10,884 bases of DNA from Roseobacter sp. (GTDB taxonomy: Bacteria; Pseudomonadota; Alphaproteobacteria; Rhodobacterales; Rhodobacteraceae): contig JAGXHB010000007.1 of the NCBI GenBank assembly GCA_024636425.1, forward strand, positions 1 through 10,884, given 5' to 3'. Both the position numbers and the translations under genes were made by a program. The notes under the pieces were generated by a model that was given only the letters and a program-made list of their open reading frames with translations, had not been told where the DNA came from and did no database searches. Of the stretch, positions 6,127-10,884 are shown piece after piece; position 1 is the first letter of the stretch, and the number at the start of each line of letters is the position of its first letter.

Positions 6127-6157
6127 GCCTTCGGCGAGGATTTAGGACCATTTGGAA
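6127..6157 (+). repeat. Dispersed 31-bp intergenic repeat, copy 2
   Basis: This copy reads GCCTTCGGCGAGGATTTA, then GGA, then CCATTTGGAA, and matches the copy at 470-500 at 28 of 31 positions. It begins 9 bases after the ruvB stop codon. Its last bases, GGAA, with the following G form the GGAAG ribosome-binding site of the gene starting at 6164, so here the repeat contributes directly to translation initiation. In copy 1 no gene starts at that distance. Confidence 0.7.
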
Positions 6158-6163
6158 GACGTT

Positions 6164-6787
6164 ATGACACCACAAGACATCGAAGCCCTGTTCACCCGCG
6201 AAGACGGAAGTTTCGTGTTTGCCCGCTGGGGGCGGCCCTTGTCTCCGGTGGTGTTCGGGGTTGATGACGCGACGCTTGCGGTCATCAAGGGCGCGCTCGA
6301 GGCCGTGTGCCACCTGGCGGGCCACAAGATGGCCGAAACCGACCCCGAGCTGGGCAGCAATCTGATGTTGTTCTTCTTCCGGGAGTGGTCCGAGTTGTCG
6401 GAGGTGCCAGGGCTCGACCGGCTGGTGCCGGACCTTGCGCCGTTGGTGTCAAAGCTTGAGGCCGTCGAGGCGAACCAGTACCGCCTGTTCCGGTTTGATG
6501 AAACCGGCGCGATCAAGGCCTGTTTCGTGTTCCTGCGGATGGATGAGCATCTGTCGGCCGTGCCGGCGCAGACGCTCGCGCTGAGCCAGATCGTGCAATC
6601 ATTCCTGTTGTGGTCTGATACTGCGTTCAAGGCGCAATCGCCCCTTGCGGTGCATGAGGATACGACGATCCTGCGCCCCGACGTCGCCGGCCTGCTGCGC
6701 GCCGCCTATGATCCGGTTCTGCCGCCTGCCGCACAGGACGCGTCGCACGCGCTGCGCCTTTTTGCCCGGGTGAGCAAACCGCAATGA
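6164..6787 (+). CDS. Conserved-looking protein of unknown function between ruvB and ybgC
   Basis: The 207-aa product has no signal peptide, no membrane segment and no motif I can assign. It is acidic and predicted mixed alpha/beta. Distinctive segments are FARWGRPLSPVVFGVDD (19-35), AETDPELGSNLMLFFFREW (57-75), YRLFRFDETGAIKACFVFLR (106-125) and SFLLWSD (146-152). There are two cysteines (49 and 120) and two histidines near the first (50 and 54), without a clear metal-site pattern. I recall similar uncharacterised proteins at this position in other Rhodobacteraceae, but have not checked. The ATG at 6164 was preferred to the in-frame TTG at 6152 because GGAAG (6154-6158) lies 5 bases before it. 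It overlaps ybgC by 4 bases, which implies co-translation with the thioesterase. It may work with the Ruv or Tol genes, but its function cannot be deduced. Confidence 0.82.
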   Translation: MTPQDIEALFTREDGSFVFARWGRPLSPVVFGVDDATLAVIKGALEAVCHLAGHKMAETDPELGSNLMLFFFREWSELSEVPGLDRLVPDLAPLVSKLEAVEANQYRLFRFDETGAIKACFVFLRMDEHLSAVPAQTLALSQIVQSFLLWSDTAFKAQSPLAVHEDTTILRPDVAGLLRAAYDPVLPPAAQDASHALRLFARVSKPQ

Positions 6788-7170
6788 CACATATTCTGCC
6801 CCTCCGCGTTTATTACGAAGACACCGACATGGCCGGGATCGTCTACTACGCCAATTACCTGCGCTATATCGAGCGCGCGCGCAGCGACTGGGTCCGCGAG
6901 ATCGGCATAGATCAGTTGGAGATGAAGGCAGAGGGCATCGTTTTCGCCGTGCGCCGGGTCGAGGCAGATTACATCCTGCCCGCCGTTTTCGACGATCTGC
7001 TGGAGGTGCGCACATGGGCCAGTTCGATCGGACCGGCCCGGATGGTGATGCAGCAACAGGTCTGGCGCGGCGAGACATTGTTGTTTCAGGCCGATGTCAC
7101 GATTGTGTGTATCAATTCCCGGGGAAAACCCGCGAGATTGCCAGCGAAACTTCGCTCAATCGCAGTTTGA
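6784..7170 (+). CDS. ybgC: YbgC, acyl-CoA thioesterase (hotdog fold)
   Basis: YbgC proteins are small hotdog-fold thioesterases of the 4-hydroxybenzoyl-CoA thioesterase family, acting on acyl-CoA in the cytoplasm; in E. coli YbgC interacts with acyl carrier protein and is linked to phospholipid synthesis. The 128-aa product has the family signature YYEDTDMAGIVYYANYLRY (10-28), with D15 aligning to the catalytic aspartate of the Pseudomonas enzyme, followed by IERARSDW. The length is typical. The start overlaps the preceding unknown gene by 4 bases, and GGTGAG lies about 9 bases upstream. ybgC is the usual first gene of tol-pal clusters in proteobacteria, which fits the tolQRAB that follows. 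The exact substrate is unknown here. Confidence 0.94.
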   Translation: MTHILPLRVYYEDTDMAGIVYYANYLRYIERARSDWVREIGIDQLEMKAEGIVFAVRRVEADYILPAVFDDLLEVRTWASSIGPARMVMQQQVWRGETLLFQADVTIVCINSRGKPARLPAKLRSIAV

Positions 7171-7302
7171 GCAGCGGATTGGTGCCATTGTTCTAGCAAT
7201 CAATATTGCACTCGGCTAAGCTTGTGCCAAATAGCGCCTTGGAAAACAGGGCCGTTGAGGCGGAACAGTCCCTTCGGGGGCGAGCAGAAAAGAGCAGTAT
7301 TC
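7171..7302 (+). other. Leader and probable promoter region of tolQ
   Basis: These 132 bases are the largest gap between ruvB and tolB, and a separate tol promoter is most likely here. I could not find a convincing -35/-10 pair. The region holds a small palindrome, GCAAT-CAAT-ATTGC (7196-7209), and a CCC-TTCG-GGG mini-hairpin (7270-7279) that would lie in the tolQ leader. No terminator follows ybgC, so readthrough from upstream is also possible. Confidence 0.4.
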
Positions 7303-7998
7303 ATGGAACCACAGGCACTTGCGGCGGCCAGTGAGATTGATTTCTCATTCTTGGGTCTATTCCTTCGAGCGACATTTACCGTAAAGCTGGTGATGATCAT
7401 TCTGATCGTAGCGTCTTTTTGGTCCTGGTCGATCATCATCCAGAAAATCCTCCAGTATCGCCGCGCCCGTGCAGAGGCCGCGCGCTTTGATCAGGCCTTC
7501 TGGTCGGGGGAGCCGCTGGACGGCCTTTATGACGCCATCGGGCCGGATCCGTCCGGTGCCGCAGAAAAGATATTCGCTGCCGGTATGACCGAATGGCGCC
7601 GGTCGCATCGCGAGGATGGTGGACTGATCCCCGGTGCGACCGCGCGGATCGACCGCAGCATGGACGTGGCTATCGCCAAGGAATCAGAGCGGCTGCAAAA
7701 GGGGCTGCCCGTTTTGGCGACGACCGGATCCACAGCACCTTTTATCGGGCTTTTCGGAACGGTGTTCGGGATCATGAACGCCTTCGTCGAGATTGCGGAG
7801 CAGCAGAACACCAGCCTCGTCGTCGTGGCACCGGGTATCGCGGAGGCGCTTCTTGCGACGGGCATCGGCCTGCTGGCAGCCATCCCCGCCGTGATCTTCT
7901 ATAACAAGCTCAGCTCTGATTCCGATCGCATCCTTGGCAACTACGAAGCCTTCGCCGACGAGTTCGCTACCATCCTCAGCCGTCAGCTGGACAGTTAA
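7303..7998 (+). CDS. tolQ: TolQ, proton-channel subunit of the Tol motor
   Basis: TolQ is the MotA/ExbB-type inner-membrane protein that, with TolR, turns the proton-motive force into movement of TolA during outer-membrane constriction. The 231-aa product has the three expected membrane segments at about 26-46, 137-159 and 173-200, with the large cytoplasmic loop between the first two. The ExbB/TolQ signature is clear: LATTGSTAPFIGLFGTVFG (138-156) and PGIAEALLATGIGLLAAIPA (177-196). The ATG at 7303 was chosen because the N-terminus aligns with family members and AGAG lies 8 bases upstream; the frame is open to 7222 but the extra residues look like noise. tolR follows after 3 bases. Confidence 0.96.
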   Translation: MEPQALAAASEIDFSFLGLFLRATFTVKLVMIILIVASFWSWSIIIQKILQYRRARAEAARFDQAFWSGEPLDGLYDAIGPDPSGAAEKIFAAGMTEWRRSHREDGGLIPGATARIDRSMDVAIAKESERLQKGLPVLATTGSTAPFIGLFGTVFGIMNAFVEIAEQQNTSLVVVAPGIAEALLATGIGLLAAIPAVIFYNKLSSDSDRILGNYEAFADEFATILSRQLDS

Positions 7999-8001
7999 GC
8001 C

Positions 8002-8481
8002 ATGGCAGCCGGGATCATGAAAAAATCGGGCGGTGGCGGACGCGGACGGCGCAGGGGCCGTGCGCAACCGATGGCCGAAATCAACATTACGCCCTTTGTG
8101 GATGTCATGCTGGTGTTGCTGATCATCTTCATGGTCGCAGCGCCCTTGCTGACCGTTGGCGTGCCCGTCGAGTTGCCCAAGACAGCCGCAAGCGCGTTGC
8201 CGTCGGAACAGGAAGAACCGCTGACCGTCACCGTGCTCTCGGACGGATCTGTCCAGATCCAGACCACTGAGACCGCGCGAGATGAACTGATCGGCAAACT
8301 GCGCGCCGTCGCGGCGGAGAGGTCCAATGACCGCGTGTTCCTGCGGGCCGACGGGGCCGTGCCCTATGCGCAGATAATGGAGATCATGGGCGCACTGAAC
8401 GCAGGCGGTTTCTCCAACATCGGACTGGTCACCGACAGCGGTGGCCCGAAACTTGACGGTACAGGCGCGTCAGGCGGGTAA
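8002..8481 (+). CDS. tolR: TolR, ExbD-type Tol motor subunit
   Basis: TolR is anchored in the inner membrane by one helix and carries a periplasmic domain that binds peptidoglycan. The 159-aa product begins with a basic glycine-rich tail (KKSGGGGRGRRRGR, 7-20), then AEINITPFVDVMLVLLIIFM (25-44), in which D34 corresponds to the proton-carrying aspartate (D23 in E. coli). The membrane segment is about 33-54. The C-terminal part, with VFLRADGAVPYAQIMEIMGA and GFSNIGLVTD, is the typical ExbD/TolR domain. The start at 8002 gives the usual N-terminal tail; an ATG at 8017 has its GGGA too close. tolQ ends 3 bases upstream and tolA starts 2 bases downstream, so the genes are surely cotranscribed. Confidence 0.96.
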   Translation: MAAGIMKKSGGGGRGRRRGRAQPMAEINITPFVDVMLVLLIIFMVAAPLLTVGVPVELPKTAASALPSEQEEPLTVTVLSDGSVQIQTTETARDELIGKLRAVAAERSNDRVFLRADGAVPYAQIMEIMGALNAGGFSNIGLVTDSGGPKLDGTGASGG

Positions 8482-8483
8482 CG

Positions 8484-9653
8484 ATGCACACCGGGCATTA
8501 CATTTCTGGCGCAGGGCATCTGGGGTTGATCGGATGGCTGCTGCTGGCCGGCGTCTTTACGTCGGAGCATGAACCGTTTGAAATGCAGGAAGTGTCCGTC
8601 ATCTCTTCGGAGGAGTTTGATGCGATGATGGCGTCGTCGCAGGCCCCGGATCAGGGGACCGATGTCGAACAACCTGAAACACCTGATGCGCCCGCCGAAA
8701 CACCCGATCTGCCAGCGCCGTCCGAAGAGGAAATTCAGCAACCGGCACCGGTCCAGACCGAAACACCCCCCCCTGATCCCGCACCAGAGGTGGCAGAGCA
8801 GGCACCGCCGCCCCCTGCGGCAGACGTAAGCGATCAGGCCCCCGAATCGCCTGAGCCTCCGTCGGATGTGGCCGTTCTGGTGCCGGAAGTGGCACCCACT
8901 GCCGTGCCGCGCCCGATAGAGCGTGTCGCCCCCGAGCCTGTAGCGCCCGCCGAACCCGAAGCGCGCCCTGACGTGGTGGAGCAGGAAGCCGTAACACCCG
9001 ACGCGCCCGGTGAAACCGTTGTGGAAGAACCCCAGGAAGCGACCGCACCGGAAGAAGCAACGACCGAGATCGTGACCGAGGCGGCAGAGCCGCCGCGTGC
9101 GGCACCGAACCAGTCCGCGCGCCCGCCTGCGCGCCGCGCGACCCCGCCTGCGCCTGAAGTCGCACAAACGCCGACACCGACACCCGCACCGACGCCACAG
9201 CCGGATGAAACGCCAGCGCCGGTGCCGACCGTGCCGCGTGCCACGGACAGAAGCGCCGTCGATGCCGCACTGGCAGAGGCGCTTGGGGGTGCCCCAGCGG
9301 AATCGTCCGCCCTTCCGGCACCATCGGGTCCGCCTTTGTCGGGGGGTGAAAAGGAATCACTGCGCGTTGCAGTTTCGGCTTGCTGGAACGTCGGATCCCT
9401 GTCGTCCGAGGCTTTGCGCACGACCGTTGTCGTGACGGTCGAGATGAATCAGGATGGCACACCAAAAACCAATTCCATCACGATGCTCAGCAGTTCCGGC
9501 GGGTCGCAGGCGGCAGCAGGACAGGCATTCGAGGCGGCACGGCGGGCGATTATCCGCTGTGGCGCACGCGGATACCAGCTTCCGGTGGATAAATTTGGCC
9601 AATGGCAGAATATTGAGATGACATTTAATCCTGAAAGGATGCGCATCAAATGA
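8484..9653 (+). CDS. tolA: TolA, periplasm-spanning Tol protein
   Basis: TolA links the TolQR motor to TolB and Pal at the outer membrane. The 389-aa product has three parts: an N-terminal anchor (about 10-26, GAGHLGLIGWLLLAGVF), a long low-complexity region (about 55-285) made mainly of Pro, Ala and Glu with runs such as TPTPTPAPTPQP, and a C-terminal domain (about 287-388) containing RVAVSACWNVG and IIRCGARGYQLP and ending in MTFNPERMR. Cysteines 300 and 359 could form the disulfide seen in other TolA C-terminal domains. The middle differs from E. coli TolA, which is a long Ala/Lys/Glu helix; here the prolines argue for an extended or disordered linker. The annotation rests on the C-terminal domain and gene position. 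The stop codon overlaps tolB by 4 bases. Confidence 0.9.
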   Translation: MHTGHYISGAGHLGLIGWLLLAGVFTSEHEPFEMQEVSVISSEEFDAMMASSQAPDQGTDVEQPETPDAPAETPDLPAPSEEEIQQPAPVQTETPPPDPAPEVAEQAPPPPAADVSDQAPESPEPPSDVAVLVPEVAPTAVPRPIERVAPEPVAPAEPEARPDVVEQEAVTPDAPGETVVEEPQEATAPEEATTEIVTEAAEPPRAAPNQSARPPARRATPPAPEVAQTPTPTPAPTPQPDETPAPVPTVPRATDRSAVDAALAEALGGAPAESSALPAPSGPPLSGGEKESLRVAVSACWNVGSLSSEALRTTVVVTVEMNQDGTPKTNSITMLSSSGGSQAAAGQAFEAARRAIIRCGARGYQLPVDKFGQWQNIEMTFNPERMRIK

Positions 9654-10884
9654 TCTTTCGAGTATTAAGCGTGTGTCTGGCATTGCTCTACGCGGTGGCC
9701 GGTCCCGCGTGGGCGCAGCAAGGCCCTTTGCGGATTGAAATCACCGAAGGTGTGATCGAGCCCTTGCCCTTTGCTGTCCCCAGTTTTCAGCCTGAAAGCG
9801 GAGAATCGGGGCAGATGGCGGTCGATCTCGCACGGGTCGTGTCCGAAGATCTGGTTGGCACGGGGCTCTTTCGGGAAGTTCCGGCCAGCGCCTTCATCTC
9901 GACCGTCAGCGACTTTAACGCGCCCATTCAATATGCCGACTGGAAGGCGATCAACGCGCAGGCGCTGATCACCGGTGCGGTCAACGTGTCGGGCAACAAC
10001 CTGAGCGTCAAGTTCCGGCTTTACGATGTATTCTCGGGTGCCGAGCTGGGATCGGGGCTGCAATTCGAAGGTACGGTCGATGGCTGGCGGCGCATGGCGC
10101 ATAAGGTGGCCGATGCCGTCTATAGCCGGATCACGGGCGAAGGCGGCTATTTCGACAGCCGCGTCGCCTATGTCTCGGAAACCGGTCCCAAGGACAACCG
10201 CCAGAAACGGCTGGCCGTCATGGATTATGACGGGGCCAATGTGCGCTACCTGACTGACAGTTCTACCATCGTGCTGGCCCCGCGGTTTTCGCCTGCCGGT
10301 GACCGTATCCTCTACACCAGCTATGAGAGCGGGTTTCCACGGATCTATGTCCTCGACATCGGGTCGGTCCAGCGCCGTGTTCTTGAAAGCGCCGAAGGCA
10401 CGATGAGCTTTGCGCCCCGGTTTTCGCCCTCCGGCAACACCGTCGTCTATTCGCTGACGCAAGGCGGCAATACCGATATCTACACCATGGACATCGGCTC
10501 GGGGCAGTCCACCCGCCTGACCAATACGCCTGCGATCGAAACCGCGCCCAGCTATTCGCCCGATGGCAGTCAGATCGTGTTTGAAAGCGACCGTTCAGGC
10601 AGTCAGCAGCTGTACATCATGTCGGCAAACGGCGGGGAGCCGCAGCGGATTTCGTTTGGCGAAGGGCGCTATGGCACGCCGGTCTGGTCCCCGCGCGGTG
10701 ATCTGATTGCGTTTACCAAGCAGAACAAGGGCCGCTTCCATATCGGTGTGATGCGGCTGGACGGGTCGGAGGAACGTCTGTTGACCGCGTCCTTCCTGGA
10801 TGAGGGGCCGACTTGGGCTCCCAACGGCCGCGTCATCATGTTTGCGCGTGAAACCCAAGGGGCGGGCGGGTCGTCATCGCTCTA
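9650..10884 (+). CDS. tolB: TolB, periplasmic beta-propeller (3' end outside window)
   Basis: TolB is the periplasmic partner of TolA and of the lipoprotein Pal. The reading frame from 9650 stays open to the last base, giving 411 residues; family members are usually only a few tens of residues longer. The N-terminus is a signal peptide (MIFRVLSVCLALLYAVAGPAWA) with likely cleavage after residue 22. Next comes the TolA-contact segment GPLRIEITEGVIEPLPFAVP, the N-terminal domain (about 25-165), and a six-bladed propeller whose visible blades repeat about every 44 residues: PRFSPAGDRILY (211), PRFSPSGNTVVY (256), PSYSPDGSQIVF (300), PVWSPRGDLIAF (344) and PTWAPNGRVIMF (388). GAAAGGA-like sequence about 10 bases before the ATG serves for initiation. 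Pal would be expected next. Confidence 0.96.
   Translation, partial: MIFRVLSVCLALLYAVAGPAWAQQGPLRIEITEGVIEPLPFAVPSFQPESGESGQMAVDLARVVSEDLVGTGLFREVPASAFISTVSDFNAPIQYADWKAINAQALITGAVNVSGNNLSVKFRLYDVFSGAELGSGLQFEGTVDGWRRMAHKVADAVYSRITGEGGYFDSRVAYVSETGPKDNRQKRLAVMDYDGANVRYLTDSSTIVLAPRFSPAGDRILYTSYESGFPRIYVLDIGSVQRRVLESAEGTMSFAPRFSPSGNTVVYSLTQGGNTDIYTMDIGSGQSTRLTNTPAIETAPSYSPDGSQIVFESDRSGSQQLYIMSANGGEPQRISFGEGRYGTPVWSPRGDLIAFTKQNKGRFHIGVMRLDGSEERLLTASFLDEGPTWAPNGRVIMFARETQGAGGSSSL

Noticed and set aside
7222..7302. In-frame extension of tolQ upstream of 7303
   Set aside because: The added residues do not resemble TolQ N-termini, and the ATG at 7303 has suitable spacing to AGAG.
3881..10884. Linkage of ruvCAB to the tol cluster as a possible novelty
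   Set aside because: The order ruvC-ruvA-ruvB-ybgC-tolQRAB is known in many proteobacteria; only the inserted 207-aa gene is notable.

Overview
The window looks like chromosomal core-genome DNA from an alphaproteobacterium, most likely of the Rhodobacteraceae/Roseobacter group. This rests on the high GC content, the protein flavour of RuvB, TolR, TolA and PrmA, a DUF1127 protein ending in the 'LSDRELDDIGLVRGDIE' pattern, and the ruvCAB - ybgC - tolQRAB order. The identification is by recognition of families, not by a database search. No mobile element, CRISPR array, rRNA or tRNA was seen.

Layout. (1) 2-436: the 3' end of priA (replication restart helicase), followed by a palindrome and a copy of a dispersed intergenic repeat. 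(2) 581-1813: an MFS-type permease. (3) 1878-2750: prmA, methyltransferase for ribosomal protein L11. (4) 2860-3207: a small one-TM protein of unknown function with its own likely promoter. (5) A strong, probably bidirectional terminator at 3247-3290 separates it from a convergent DUF1127 gene (3333-3551, minus strand). (6) 3552-3880: a 329-base divergent intergenic region rich in inverted repeats, with a candidate LexA box just upstream of ruvC. (7) 3881-6117: ruvC-ruvA-ruvB, the Holliday-junction resolvasome. (8) 6164-6787: a 207-aa protein of unknown function, preceded by the second copy of the intergenic repeat. (9) 6784-7170: ybgC thioesterase. (10) 7303-10884: tolQ-tolR-tolA-tolB, the Tol envelope machine; tolB has no stop before the window edge.

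How the genes work together. RuvA and RuvB branch-migrate Holliday junctions and RuvC cuts them; ruvC and ruvA overlap by 4 nt. TolQ-TolR form the proton-driven inner-membrane motor, TolA spans the periplasm, and TolB passes the force on to Pal, which is expected just beyond the right edge. Overlapping or near-abutting ends (unknown gene/ybgC, tolQ/tolR, tolR/tolA, tolA/tolB) point to translational coupling. The genes on the plus strand from 3881 on may form one or two transcripts; the 132-base gap before tolQ is the likeliest place for an internal promoter.

Most of the window is ordinary housekeeping sequence. The items worth a second look are the 28/31-identical intergenic repeat pair, the structured divergent region before ruvC, two conserved-looking proteins of unknown function (115 aa and 207 aa) and the atypical Pro/Glu/Ala-rich linker of TolA. 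I found nothing that I can defend as a wholly new biological system.
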